Assembly (NCBI GenBank): GCA_963169105.1
Contig: OY720639.1
Span: 120,487,117-120,551,116, forward strand
Direction of reading: 5' to 3'
Length of the DNA stretch: 64,000 nucleotides
DNA from: Ceriagrion tenellum
Lineage: Eukaryota > Arthropoda > Insecta > Odonata > Coenagrionidae
Shown here: one piece after another, positions 11,977 through 25,100 of the stretch
Layout of the letters: every line of letters starts with the position of its first letter
How positions within the stretch are numbered: position 1 is the stretch's first letter
Made by a program: the position numbers and the translations under genes
The notes under the pieces: model-generated
Seen by the model: only the letters and a program-made list of their open reading frames with translations
Databases searched by the model: none
Told to the model about the DNA's origin: nothing

Positions 11977-13859
11977 AGCGGGATGTAAGGAGAGAGGAAA
12001 GGATGATGATGATTTATCATTGAGCGCGATAGGTGGTGGAGGATAGGATGTGAGAAGGGGGTAAAAATTTCCTCTTCTCCAGGCAGGCAAGCGTCATTCA
12101 CACCATTGGTTAAAGAAGGAAATGGATGGAAGCATATGGCGCAACAGCACAGGAGAAGGATTGAAGAATACATAATTCATAAGAATACGTAAAAATACGC
12201 ATTTGGCCATGTTGAATTAGTCGTTCGTAACTTAAATACGCAGAAAACAATGTCATTAGTGACGGAATTGTCGCGAAGTCGACAATACCTATAAAGAGCT
12301 ACGCAAAATGGAAAGTGTTTCCAAAAGAGAATGTCAGCATTGATGAAAATCATTAAAACATATTTCGAGCGAAAGCCATGTAAAGACGATAATTTTTCAC
12401 CTAAATCAGCTTTCGTGAGCCAAGACGGATTCATTTCATTTCATTTAAGCTAAGATTCACACAATAAAGGCCAGAAGGGTTTATCTTCTTTCAATGACTG
12501 TACAAAAAAATAAAATAAACAAAAAATCCACCAATAAGTTTAAATACAATGGAAGCTTTATTTGTAAATCATCAAAAAGAAACTTCGTCGAAAATAAAAT
12601 CTTTTGGCATATTGAAAATTCTTTGACTCAATAAATATTTTGCATATTTTACACCTTTGTAATATAATTTATGGAAATGTAGAAAAATCACTTTCATACA
12701 CGGGTGTTCATTCAATTCATGCATATGAAATGCATGAGAAAATTACATAATAATAGTAAAATTAATAAAAACGCAATAAAACTATTTTTATATTAAAATA
12801 TTCAATCATACAATACATATTTTAATAGTTAATAATAATCATATTAATTTATGCGTCACTGTCCTGAAAATTTTGTGATAATTTAGTAGCGAGAATCAGG
12901 GGGCATATTTGATCGAGTCAGTGGATTAACTGAAACTAAAGAAATTGAATGGCTTTAATAAGAAATTTAAGAAACCCCATAAAATAAGATTTGGAAAAAG
13001 GAAGGATGCCGTGCAAATAAATTGTTAATTTTGTGAAAGGCATTATCGCAATTAAAATTCATCAAAAAAGAAATTTCAGGTAGACCTCTTTCGCTAACCT
13101 TGCGCGGTTACGTTACTTACTTAGTGACGCATATTTTACCGTAAATATTTGCCAAGCGCGAGGCGTGAAAATAAATTTGAAAATTGAAGGGTAAATGTAA
13201 TTACATCGCAGAGCGAACAATAAACTGGGAGCATCGGAATAATTACTGATACGCGGAAATCGAAAAAGACAAAAAACAAGAATAGGTACAATTATTACAC
13301 AGAATAGCGAGTTTTTGCCCTCAGGAAAGGGCCGAGGTTTGTTTATCATAACGAGCCCTAGATGGGGTGAGAGAGGGGAGGAAGGTAGGGGAAAAGTGAA
13401 GGGGAAATTGACTCTCCCGGGCCAATCAGGAGGCAGTTTACCGCCGGGGAATAAACGGCGTTTTAAAGGTCAAACCTGGCAACGGAGCACATCGGTGATT
13501 GGCCGGGGAGCCGCACCCAACTCGACTTATGACTTGCTGGATTTCGGCGAGAGACATGTTGCACGCACACGCAGGTGAAAGAAGAATGGAGGCAAAAGAA
13601 AACGGGGCGAAGCCATAATAATATCACTTTGAGTCTCCAAGTGCCTCGACGCAGGGCTCGTGGAGAGTTCTCAAGGCCGCCATCTTTAATGACATTGGAG
13701 GATGAAATGCTTAAAAGTTGTTTGAGCAAGATTTGTCTTTATTAACAGTCAAAAAAGAGACCGTTAAAATTGTGTCTAAATTGAATCATGATCGAGAAAA
13801 CCATGTTCAAAATTGATGAAATTCGAAGTAAATAACTTGACACGAACGTGTAAAGTTTT
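11977..13859. other. Intron sequence, no gene seen
   Basis: The stretch 12430-13060 is very AT-rich. A more GC- and CpG-rich patch at 13310-13640 contains mixed purine-rich and GGCGG-like text, but neither strand offers an open frame with both splice borders. A regulatory patch is possible; I see no specific site. Confidence 0.4.
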
Positions 13860-14250
13860 AATTGGACTCATTCGTTTCTGACGGTATGCTGAAAAATCGC
13901 CCTCATAACCGAAGATTTTTTGCAATGCTGTGTACTTTACGACGGCGAGTCTTCGATTATTTTTTCAAAAATAGCTGAGCAAGCATACTGACTACTAGCT
14001 GTTAAATGTCTGTCGAGATCATCGCGTTTGGAATTCTACATGTTTTAAATTAAGAGCCGCTGGAGAGCATACTCGTTTTTCTTCCTCAGGAAAATGACGG
14101 TCATTTTTTTAACAAACATCATGAAAAGCATAGTTATGAGAGGCTGATATCTTAATATTATTGGTAATTAGAGATCTCTCTCTTTACAAAGAGGCCAAAT
14201 TCATCGAATTTCACGAGACGCAATATCTCGCCCTAGCAACCTTAAGGAGA
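13860..14250. repeat. Dispersed repeat family C (copy 1, diverged)
   Basis: Shared words with 15700-16050 include TTTCAAAAATAG(C/T)TGAG, a CGAGATC(A/T) block, a CTGGAG(A/T)GCATA block and a CAAATTC(A/G)T(C/T)GA end block, in the same order and spacing. It has no open frame. The family recurs near 15480, 34285, 36838 and 44023. Terminal structure was not resolved, so its class is unknown. Confidence 0.5.
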
Positions 14251-14889
14251 TAACATGCCTCATGAATTTATAATTTTAATTCATAGAACTTATATTAACA
14301 GAGATATTGTTTCATATTGATGCATAAAATTGTCAAAATTGCGATTGTATGATGAAAATACTACTAAATCATCTTGGGTTATATATACTTATTCTACTAT
14401 TATTGCACCATTCAGTACATTGAAAAATGTGAATCTCTTTGTGCATACATATATGTACTTAGGTGCGTATGAATATATGTATGTAAGGGTATATTTGCTA
14501 ATGTAGGTATATGTATATATTACAAAATTGTAATTCAAAATTAATTTTCACATTCATGCCTTCATTATGTGTATTTTCTCCTTTTTCATGTTTCAAGTTT
14601 CTTTTTTTTTCTCATTTTTTGTATTCTTTGTTCTTGTCTGATAGTTTAAGGTATACTTTTTTTCTCGTAATGAACTACTGTAAAAACTTATTGTATTGTA
14701 TTGTACCAAAAAAATACAAAAACAAATTACAATAAAAAAAATGCATTACACTTTGTATATTTTGGATTGTAAACCAACTTTTGTATTGTAAACTATTTTT
14801 GAGTTGCTTTTGGATATCTATTGTTAAAAAATGTTATGAACGTTATTTCATGTTATTCATTTCGTTGAACATATATCCGATCACTGAAT

Positions 14890-15020
14890 TTAAAATATGG
14901 CACCTGCTGACAAGCCTTTAAAGGCTTAGCAGGACCAAACCGTCTTTTTCCTTATATATTTGTTATTACTTTTGTCAAACTTGTAAACTTTGTAATAAAA
15001 TTATTATTATTATTAAAAAA
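14890..15020 (+). mobile_element. Probable LINE 3' tail with (ATT)n end
   Basis: The text runs GCTGACAAGCCTTTAAAGGC, then TTGTAAACTTTGTAATAAAA, and ends in an ATT microsatellite at 14999-15016. A 3' UTR ending in a short tandem repeat is typical of several LINE clades. No protein-coding part is recognisable, so the clade is not called. Confidence 0.35.
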
Positions 15021-15479
15021 ATAAGCACGCCATCAATGATACATCCATAACAGCTTGATTCCACCTTAAATCCCCGTTTCTTTATATCTATCCCATTCCC
15101 TGTTCATCCTCCGAGGGAGTTTTGACGAAGACCGATCATGAGGGGAGTGTTCACTCGTCGTAATTGCAAAAAGAGATTCGCCAAAATTTCAAGGATTCCG
15201 CAAAGGAGGAGTGGATGTGATAAATGAGAGTAATTGGAATCCTTCCATACTTAGACATAAACTCCCACTTAAAGTATTAGTCCGCAATTAGGGGTGGTGG
15301 AGACTTCTCGGAAATGCAAATATAAATTCGGAAAACGATAAAGGATTCCTCAAAGAGGCAAAGGAGGTGGAGGTAACAATCAAGCTAAAAAAACCGCGAA
15401 AATAGAGCGAATATAACCTAGATAGATACATATTTTGCTGTATGCCACGTCTCCATTTTTACTGTATTAACTGTTATCG

Positions 15480-16050
15480 AGAAATGTTCCCGGCTACTTA
15501 AGGTAGTGCGAAGGAGATAGTTCCCCAAACATAATAGAGACCGTATTCGATATATACGTTTTAATTTCGCCAGCTGTGAGACACACGAATTAAATTTTGC
15601 ATTATTAATGGTGCAATAATATAGTTTTGAATGACAGAAATTTTAATTAATCGAATGAAAATATGTAAATAAGTCACTTGACTCATTCTTTTCACGCGGT
15701 ACGTTTGAAACTCCATCAAAACGGAAGGTTTATTGTGATCCCGAAGAATTTACTGCGGTGACAATATGATTAATCTTCAAAAATAGTTGAGAAAACACAC
15801 AAACTACACACTGTTGAATTTTTGACGAGATCTAGGTGTTAGAAATACCTTATTTTTTAAATAATGTCTCTCTGGAGTGCATAGACGCACCATTTGCCTT
15901 GTAAGATGGCTGGTATTTTCTGGAAAACATCTCGGAAAGTAATGTGGTAAGGGGTTGAATTTTTGGTTTCAATGAAAGGGTGATATATTTCTCTTTAAAG
16001 TAAGACCAAATTCGTTGATTTCTATGTACAATGATATTTCGCTAAAACTA
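15480..16050 (+). repeat. Dispersed repeat family C (copy 2, fullest)
   Basis: This is the longest copy seen and serves as the reference. The order is: CTTAAGGTAGTGCGA, GTTTTAATTTCGCCAGCTGT, TTATTAATGGTGCAATAATA, CACGCGGTACGTTTG, TTGTGATCC, TAGTTGAGAAAACA, TTGACGAGATCTAG, TGTCTCTCTGGAGTGCATA, GTAAGGGGTTGA, then TGATTTCTA at the end. Copies at 34285, 36838 and 44023 preserve different parts of this order. It contains no open frame longer than noise. I could not define terminal repeats or a target duplication. Confidence 0.65.
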
Positions 16051-16129
16051 ACTTAAATGAGTGTATTATTTAAAACTTCAGCAGAGCCGAAGAAAAGAAA
16101 GAGTTTTTCGAGCACAAAGAAGTTTCAAA

Positions 16130-16220
16130 ATGCCAAAATCAGCACTAAATATGGTCAACTTTCACACATTCGTACACACCGGCTGTGAAGGTTTGGAATG
16201 ATATTCCAGACAATATTGTG
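16130..16220 (+). mobile_element. Possible LINE ORF2 C-terminal scrap
   Basis: One frame reads HSYTPAVKVWNDIPDNIVD and then a stop. This resembles the 'W-N-x-(I/L)-P-x-x-(I/V)' segment near the C-terminus of many non-LTR retrotransposon ORF2 proteins. It is very short and degraded and directly follows family C copy 2, so it could be chance or part of that repeat. Confidence 0.3.
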
Positions 16221-16664
16221 GATTAAAGAGTCCTGAAAGTTTGAAATATTATGAAGTCGTTCTTATTCGAATTTGTCGTCCGTAAAATTGTTGTTATTTC
16301 ATCTTTTCATACACATTTCCGTTGGTCTTGTTGTTCGTGCAATAAACTATCAGATATGCCCCTAATTTATTATAAATTTCTGCTCGCGCAGAGCAATGGC
16401 AACTTTGTACTCTTATAGATTTTGTTCTACTTTCGTACGCACAGTTCCAATGGACTTAGAAGTCCGAAATCAATAAAAGTTCATATAATTTAATGCAGGA
16501 CTAATCCATTCAATATGGCCGATTGTGCATTTTAGTGGTTTCACTCTCGCCCTGAGCTGTAGCACCGCATGGATCCATTACTAAGATGGCGACATGACAG
16601 AGGAAGAGGATGGGAAGGAGGAGAAGTGATCAGCAATCACCGTTTGTCGGTGGTGGGTACTCAC

Positions 16665-16841
16665 CGGCATTGACCCTGGAGGACCCTGGCGGCTGTCCTT
16701 TGCGGTCCCTGCGGCGTCGGAGGCGGACGGGGGCGGAATCGGAGTGGGCAGGCGGGGGGGTGGGGGAGGTTGCGGGGGAATGCCGACTGGGCTGGCACGA
16801 CGTGCATCGTTCCCCCTCGACCCCACCTTCCCATGATGCAC
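16665..16841 (-). CDS. Probable internal coding exon, Pro/Arg-rich
   Basis: A GC-rich island ends in a strong donor, ATGCCG|GTGAGTAC. The acceptor chosen is CTCAGCCGCAG|GTGCATC, giving 177 nt (two leading nucleotides, 58 codons, one trailing). This frame, ASWEGGVEGE to PPGSSRVNA, is preferred because it accepts the phase-1 end of the exon at 34086 and feeds the phase-1 start of the exon at 11365. All three frames are open here because of the composition, and another frame is a proline-rich run (IPPQPPPPPRLPTP) that would fit phase 0. Nearby alternative acceptors exist around 16888 and 16897. The exon is likely; its frame and start are not certain. Confidence 0.42.
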
Positions 16842-17969
16842 CTGCGGCTGAGGCAGGCTGGGTGGTGAGCGGCGGCGGGGTTTCGGTTCTGCACCTCCTG
16901 GTGGTACGGACGGCGGCGGCGGCCGAGTGGCGAATTATGCGTAAACAATGTGAAAAAAAACGAGGGGAGGAAGGCGCAGGATGAGGAAGAATGGGAATGG
17001 GGTGGAGCAGAAAAACAAAATGGCCGTGGTTACCATAGTGATCCGTCTTCAATTGTCATAACAAATGATCAAATCAGCGGCATGCATATTTGTCCAGCAA
17101 AAATAAGTGATGAGCCAAAATATTTGCTGGGAAAAAATGTTTTAAAAATCGTTAGGAAACAAAACTGATATGATTTTTTAGCTCATAGAGTAAACAACTG
17201 CATCACTGTCATATAAATTGTCAATTGTGAGCACAATGTCAATGTTAATGCAAGAGTGAAGAATATTATGTAATACAAATATTTGCTGTTTTGAAAGGTT
17301 TGATAAATATATTTGAATTTCTGATTGCAATTATGAAGTGAAAATGGCTATACATTGTATTTTGTTAGTAATGTTTATTTCCATTTGTTAAAAATATACT
17401 TACTACATGTTTAGCGTTACGTAATTATGCAACAATGACTTAAACGTGTTATTCCATTCTCTGTGTGAATGTGTAAAACAACAGGACGAATTTTATCGCC
17501 AGTAGTTCCAGACATATTTTGTTTATCGTATAACTGATCTTCATCGTAAAATTTTATGTTCTATGGTTATTTCTCAAATGTTTGGGTTATACAAGGAGTT
17601 TCAAAGAGCAATGAGGCCATCACCTCGGGATGTATTTCTATAAAAGCACACTAAAAGGTATAAATTATATGCTCTCAGTTAAATTTGAGATTAAGCTAGC
17701 TCTTAGTTAATGTCATCAGAGAAATATAACTTAAAAAAAAAGACAGATTAAGCAAAAACTCAGGAGAAAACGATATGAAGATACAGCATTAAATTCTTGC
17801 ACTCTTACAAAGTTAATGCTCGAAAGGTTTAGATATGCTTCGAAGAAGATCAGTTTATTTCATCCTTCAAGTGATTTCCACATCCCTGGTAACTTTCATT
17901 GTGTAAATGGTCGTAATATACTGGAGTGGAAGCAATATTCAATATAATTGCTAAAATCATTCCAATCAA
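16842..17969. other. Intron sequence, no gene seen
   Basis: The first 200 bp stay GC-rich (possible alternative upstream extension of the exon at 16665-16841). From about 17050 the sequence turns AT-rich with no supported feature until the LINE insertion at 17970. Confidence 0.4.
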
Positions 17970-18497
17970 TCAATCAATCATGGTGGTGAAACATGGGTAT
18001 GTCAGGATAAACATAAGAGTAGACTAAACGCCGTGGGTATGAGTTATCTGAGGAGTATTTGTGGCAGAAGTAGGATGGATAGGGTCAGGAATGAGTGGGT
18101 GATGAATGAATGTGGGTTAAATGCTCCACTAATGGACGTGTATGAAAGGAGTATGCTTCGTTGGTTTGGCCATGTTGAGAGAATGGGTGAGAGTCGAATA
18201 ACGAAACAGATATATGAGAGTAGAATGAATGGTGTGAGAGGTAGAGGTAAGCCGAGAAAGTTGTGGTTGAATGTGGTAGAGAAAATTCTTATGAGGAGGA
18301 ATATTAGGAGTCTTAAAAACAGGAGGGCGTGTATAAAACAGTGTATGGGGGTGAGGCAAAAGAGGTTTGCAAGGATAGGTCAGCATGGAGGAAATTATTG
18401 AAGCAAAGTTAGGTGTACGTATTAATGAGTGAAACATTTTTACTGTGCCTACCCCGGAAGGGAACGGCGTGATGGGCATGTATGTATGTATCTATCT
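17970..18497 (+). mobile_element. 5'-truncated RTE-type LINE (copy 1)
   Basis: The open frame from about 17973 to 18401 encodes the C-terminal part of a non-LTR retrotransposon ORF2: GGETWVCQDKHKSRLNAVGM, then MSYLRSICGRSRMDRVRNEW, then the diagnostic LRWFGHVERM block, ending in a basic tail. A short 3' UTR (CCTACCCCGGAAGGGAACGG) runs into TGTATG microsatellite. Perfect 10-bp duplications TTCCAATCAA at 17960-17969 and 18498-18507 bound the insertion, so both ends are fixed. The reverse-transcriptase core is missing. Copy 2 lies at 51659. The open frame and clean target duplication point to a fairly recent insertion. Confidence 0.9.
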
Positions 18498-18937
18498 TTC
18501 CAATCAAGAGTTTGGATATATCTTAAGGTTAAACTGTAGTCATAACTGACAGAATTTAGAACGAGCGAGTTTACGAATTTTACAATAAAAAGATGATCAA
18601 TCACAAAAGGACATTCACATTGGAGAAACTATGAACGAAGCGAGCAATTTAAAAAGATATAGGTATGACCAATTCTCTACTTCGGAGAATCAGTAAGTGG
18701 ATTCAAGGATTTTTATCGCAAGCACAAGCTGTATTTACAAGCCTTGTTTTGGAGAACACAGAGGAGATACCGCAACCTCGCTGTTGTTTGAAAGACTTGT
18801 GCTCGCCGCCAAATATTTTCAGCAATAACGGACATGTGATAGAACATTCAACTGAGAAAGATGCATGGAGATCATACAAAAAAAATCCGCATCAGTATGG
18901 AACTTAAGGCTTCCAAAAATGGTTTTCTTCGATATGT

Positions 18938-18939
<2 letters not shown>

Positions 18940-18973
<34 letters not shown>

Positions 18974-19130
18974 CATTCTCTGTGTAACTGAAGAAGGGAT
19001 AACACCCGAAACGTCTCTAAGTAAGACTCTCTCTTTACTTTCGTCTTTTTACCCCCTGTAAGTTTCCTCTTTAATTGTGTTTGTGGCCATTTGGCGAAGT
19101 TTTCCATTGTGTGTATATATATATATATAC
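18940..19130 (+). repeat. (TA)n-flanked Penelope-like fragment with hammerhead-like motif
   Basis: AT microsatellites at 18940-18970 and 19113-19129 enclose a 140-bp segment. It contains CTGAAGA (18988-18994), a short stem GGG...CCC and GAAAC (19008-19012), the order of the conserved core of a hammerhead ribozyme with one extra nucleotide after CTGAAGA. Penelope-like elements are known to carry hammerhead motifs in their repeats. No Penelope protein is present. Confidence 0.5.
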
Positions 19131-22100
19131 CTGAAGCACTAATTCTTAAGAATAGGATAGGGATAGGCTTCAGAGAGCATAATAAACAATGCCACTTGAG
19201 CCGGTCATGGAGGTATTGATACTTGGACCATCATGTCTATTTTAACTAATTAAATCAGTTTTTGGAAGAAGAGGTGATTTTTACTGATCAACCCAGTTCA
19301 CCTACAGTACATTTTACACATCACCCATCCCAGTAACAAGGAGAAGTCAACTGTGGCGTAGGTTAGCGAAGTGATTGTGGAAAGATTTTTTATTAATTGA
19401 AAAAAAGGGAGAGACAAACAGTTTGAATTTAAATAAGTGTCCGATGACTTAAAAAAATTAAAAGGCATGCATGAGGAGGTATAATGTAGTCCTTGATAAG
19501 TTTAGGTAATCCTCGTCTTTTTCTACAGTCATAACGGAAATCACATTCCGAATACTTCTTAAAATTCAATAATTTTTAAAATAAATGGAGGAAAAAATCA
19601 AACCTTTACATTTCTGACGCGTAAGGATCATCATGTATCTTTCCATTAAAAAATTGGTCTATTCTATCTGAATTCATAGACTCAACGTCTCCCATGGTAA
19701 CCAATTGCTATTTTCTGGTAAACAATCTTGAAGAGTAGTGCCATGAGTGGTGTTATTAGAAAAGAGGTGCGTGATGAGTGGCTGTAGTCTTTTTTGATCA
19801 TAAAAGGCAGAGTTTATTGAATCTTATGTAATCATCACGTTAAAAATTACCTTTAAAATCATCTCTTGTAGACTATTGTAACCTCGCGAAGATATAAAAA
19901 AAATAAAAAGGTTAGATATATAATACTTACCAAAATCCCTCTCTTCAGAGGTGAGTGGACGTTTGAAGCACAGGCCTCAGTGCAATCAAGGTTAAATTTT
20001 GTCATTTCGCATTAGTACCGAAGTGTATGCTGAATCTATTACCGTGTTTACATGCAAATATAACTTTCAAAGTCACCTAACTATCGATACGTCCACCTGA
20101 TCCCTTAAAGTTTCTAGGTAAAGTTTGCTAGGTAAGGTTTCTGGCATAAACTATTCATTATTTTTTGGATAACATTATTTTGTAGGAATATTTCTGGTGT
20201 GACGAAAAATAAATTGAAAGAAGTGAATTAAACATATGCGAAGCACGAGGTAAAAAAATACAACCGAAAACAAAAGGGTCAAATATCTTCTCCATACTAA
20301 TGTATGACTCCTTTTTCAAAAGATTTGAAAAATTAATTGGGTCTAAATTAGTAACAGCTAAGATAATTCAGCGATTGCCGAATCCTAAAACTTTGCCCTC
20401 GACATTCCATGGTCGTCCGCGAATGCGGAAACGTGGTAACATATCTTATACTGGAAAAATGGTTTCTGCGCCGTTGGTAAACTACCAAAAAATTTCTAAA
20501 GGAAATCGTCAGGTCACAGGTCCAAGATAAATGTAAAACACATTTAAAAAATACGAAAGCCAGAGGACAAAGATTAATGTTTCATGCCTAAATATCAGCT
20601 AGATAGAACAACATTAAGTAAGAAGAAAGAAAAATACATGTAGAGACATTTCCCTTTTTGAGATAAGTACAAAGAAAAGACGCCCAGAACAAAATCACAC
20701 TATGTAAATTATGCTCAGCTAAAATTCATTAAACTGCCGAAAAGAACAGCATGGTTTCCGACTTAGTGGAATTCCTTTTTATTTCCAGAATAAGAAAAAC
20801 CACGTTTGGACCTCCAGTACTTAAACTGCATCATTGAATCGCAAAAATGTTATGTTTTTGAAAAAGTTCGTTTTCAAACATGTCTTCATTTTCATGAGGA
20901 TGCCACCCATTCGCGTGGGTAAGAATGGAAAATGAAGTTCATGTTTATTCATAGATCACAGCTCGAATCGACAAGCGTAGATATGTTTTCATTCTAAAAT
21001 GTAAAAAAATGGTAAAAGTATTGAAATCATTTGTGTAAAAGAAGAATTTGTGCCAATAAAACGAAAACAAGTGCTGAAAACATAGTGCAAAAATAAATGG
21101 AAAACCACTGATGGGATTGAAAAAACGCTTTACATGCCGAAATCGTAAATTACGATCCTGCACTAACTGTACGGAGTGACACATAAAAAAGGATGTCATC
21201 AAATTAACCCTCCAAGTAACATTTATTGGAGCAATGAGAGCTTTTTTTACCAGCTCATTTGTAAGAAATTCGCCGGAAAATTTGATTTATCTCATCTGCG
21301 AAAAGTACGCTCGGGCATTACTCTTCGGTGTATAACTGATGGGTCAAAATGTACTCTGTCACGTAGTTTGGCATTATCATACAGTGACTGCATGTTTGGG
21401 ATGCATTGATTGCTGTAGTGAATGGCTATCATGGCCATATTTTGAGTGTAACTTCCATCGAAACACCTTGCAGGCAGCGGTGCCGGAAACATCGGATTTT
21501 CAGACGAGTACGACTATTCGCGAAACTACACTGTTCGGAAAGGAAGAGAGTTTCTATGAAATTTAATGCCGTAGAGATGACAATTTCTCAAGGAAACAGC
21601 GAATTAACTATCTCTTTTTTTGTTCAGTTATCGAGGAAAGAATTCCCAAAATCCAGCGTATACATTGGTAGCCCAGTGTTGATATGTGAAAAGGACGCTC
21701 AGATGTGAACATTTCGGAGCGTCGTGAATCGTCGAACCCGGAAGCACGCCGCAGAGGGTGCTTTCGGCGTGAGAAGCAAGACATTTCTTTTTTTAAGAGA
21801 TATTTCTGTATCGTGTTGTTTATTTTCACAGCATTTATATTGTTTCCTAGTAGAATAACATTGATCATGAGGTTAGCAATGTCAATTTGGTTCTTCTGTT
21901 TGTGCACGTGGTGTTCCATGGAAACCGTCGAATGGGAACAAACAAATGCATTTTCCAAATTTTACACTCTGGATTGATGTTGTCCTTTCTTTCTTTTGAG
22001 TGAGTCAGAAAATGTTTATCATCACTATCATGTTGTTAGTATTGTTATCATGATTGTTTTGTTTCGATCGGCATTTTATAGTCTTTTTTTTTACGAACCC

Positions 22101-25100
22101 TCTAGGCGTTCTGGCCCAGTCGTTGAGTCCTAGAAGTGATGTGCTGGAGGCTCTCGGGCGTCCCTCGTCGCTATTCGCGCAGTTCGCTGCCGTCTCCTTA
22201 CGACTTCCTCGAAGACTGCCTTCTCTGCTGTGGCCTCCCAACACAGGCTGGAGAAACAGAGGACACACACACATACCTTTTTGTGAGACGTAAGATTTCT
22301 TTTCTCTTTCTTTCACAGCGCACAAGAACCACTTGCCTTGTCATATATTTTTGTATAGCCATCAGGCCAACAGACGCCGGTTCGGAGTCTCTTTCCGTTC
22401 TCTCTATACATTTTTAAATCTTTTCCACTAGTCATAAACATTCATCTATTCATTATAGCGTGATATATGGTCAAATCTATCTAATTTGTCAGGATGGTAC
22501 GTTTTTTTTTGAGGGGGGAGGAATGCTTCTATTTTTGAGGAGTTGGGTTTTTTTTGCACTTTATTAATTTTTGGAGAGGAAAATTCCCAAGCAACTGTCT
22601 ATTGTTATCTTCGAAAATGTTAAAAATATTTAGTTGATTCACCATGTCTTCTCTTGCTGCAAGCTGTCGTCATGATATCGATTGACGAGGCAAAAAAAGG
22701 TCTTCATAGCTTCATGAATAATAACAAAAAATATTTATATATTTTGCATATCTGCTGGTGTCCGAAAGATAGCGGTAAAAAAGTTTGTAGGGGTTTAACG
22801 TATAACAAAAATGAAACTAAGACATAAAAAAACAAGTGATTGACAGAAAAAACGTAGTTACTCCACAAATAATTTGATGGTAGGAGTCAGACATTCTGGT
22901 GAAAAAAAAAGACGACAGACTCGATTATTGAGATATTTAAGGCGACTGTGTAAAAAGTCACAAAAAAATAAGGAGTAGAAGGATGCATAGCCCAACTCTC
23001 AAAAATAGAAGCATAGAAAAAACACACATATAAATATGTATATATCAGGGTAAATCATGCAGCATGTATAACACAAAGCATTTCCAAATTCTCTCGTAGA
23101 AGAAAGTAGACGTCTTACCGCGTGCGCCAGGCGCAACATCAAACCAACGATCCATGCAAAATACCTGCAATTGTTTTCTGAAAAAGAACATTTTCAGTTA
23201 AGGAATCAAAACGACCCATGCCAAAAGGGGTTTACCACTTACACAGTGAATGCAAGAAGTGGACACACAATAATGATTATGCTATGTCTATATTTTTCTT
23301 GGTTACTACAACAACATTGGCGAACTGTCCTTGCGGCCATATTAATTTCAGCACAAATCAAAATTATACGTTCAAAAGTGAGAAAGGGGATTCCGGATTG
23401 CCAGCAAAACTTGGCTAGGAAAATCAAGGGAAGCATTTACACGAATTAGCAATAATTTTGGGAGAATATCAGTCATTGGACTTTACGTTCCACGTTTTTC
23501 CGTTATGAGTGTAATTTTCCGTTACGTTAAGAAAGTACAGATTGGCCACGCGTGTGGATAAAAAACTATTAATTTTTTTTCAAAATGAAGTCAAGTAAAA
23601 CATACATTCAATGAATGAGAAATGCTATTTTTTTGTTTCATCAATCATTTTAAAGGCCACTTATAATCATGATGGAAAATATTCTGAGCTATTTGAACAC
23701 AGAATTACACCAAGGTAACTGGCATGCTCGATTATCAAAGCTTACGCTGTACACATCAAATATACTAGACACTTTCACAGAAACAAATCTAAACACTGGT
23801 AATAAAAATGACACAAAAGGAAAAATAACATTGATTAAACAGTGCAATAATAATTGGAAAGAACATTCGAACAATGAAAGGTTTAGAAGTAGGTTTGCAG
23901 AATGTGCAGAGAAGATGCAAATGAGGAAATCTGTGGCGTCCATCAATATCCAATACGTTGAAACTTCATCAACACAAGTCATGTGAGAGGCGACATCGTC
24001 ATCAGCTACCACTTACGTCTTAGATCACAGTCGGAAAATCTTATATAGGAATTCAGAGACATAACATCATCCGAAACGTTATGTATTTAAACGTGAACGA
24101 TTGAAGCATAGAAAATAGTTTTCATCCTGTGCGTAGAGCAATACTTTTGGTGCCATTTAAAAGGTTTTTTTACAGTAAGCGCATTCATTAATTTTAGGTT
24201 ATCCCTAAGTTTACTTAAGATCTGCGACGGTGATTCTCCACCTGCAATAAATGAAGGTTGTCTAGGCAACAAGAAAGGAACACTAGGAAGACTGCAATCA
24301 CGAAGTACAATTTTCTCTCCTTCACACTTTTAAGTCTCCGACGAGAAAATGGAGAGTATTCGATTTTTCTTTTACCGTTTCTGAAAATGCAATATTAATT
24401 TTGAGCGAAGGATAAACAGTGGCAATAAGATGAAATAAATATTGCTTTAACTTCCACACTGTTCCACATTAGACCGAATAATACTCGTTTAGGATTGAGG
24501 ACAGGCATGACCGTCAAGTGGCGCACACAACGGTGAGGTGTTGAGCTTAACTAGGACGCTGGACACGCTTAAATAACAAGCTGGAATACGAGATGCTACC
24601 CTCATCTGTTTTGCTGTACTTCATTCCAGAGCAAAAGTTCCCCACTTAATACTACGGCAAGCTTAGTCAAAACCGCGCGGAGAGAAAAGGTCGTAGGAAT
24701 CAGCTGAATTTAAAAGACTAGAACGGGAGCCACCAGATACTCGTGGGCTACTGTAGAATAAGATAAGATACACGCCATGATAATCTGGACAAATTCAGTT
24801 CAATATTATTTTAAGCCCAAAGTATATCTAGACTGTTAGACGCGGCAAAGTAAGAGAGATTCACAACCTAATTGACATAAATACAAAATACGTTAAAAAA
24901 TGATATTTACGAGAATTCCTCCTTTTTACGCACTTTCCACGGTGACTCCATAGTGACTCACTCCATAGTGAAAAATTTCATCTTTCTGTTTATTCGCTGA
25001 AAAAATTTCCCTACTTTTGGTGAATATATGCGTAACCTATATAGAAATAAAAATTAAATTTAAAAAATACTGATTATTTCGCGAATACACGTTTAATGAA

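Noticed and set aside
16610..17052. Several long open frames in all frames of the GC-rich island
   Set aside because: GC-rich composition removes stops in every frame; only the minus-strand frame with compatible phases and a GTGAGT donor was kept, at reduced confidence.
18129..18479. Minus-strand open frame across the LINE 3' end
   Set aside because: It is antisense to the RTE ORF2 C-terminus with LRWFGHVERM on the plus strand; the same applies to 51645-52141.
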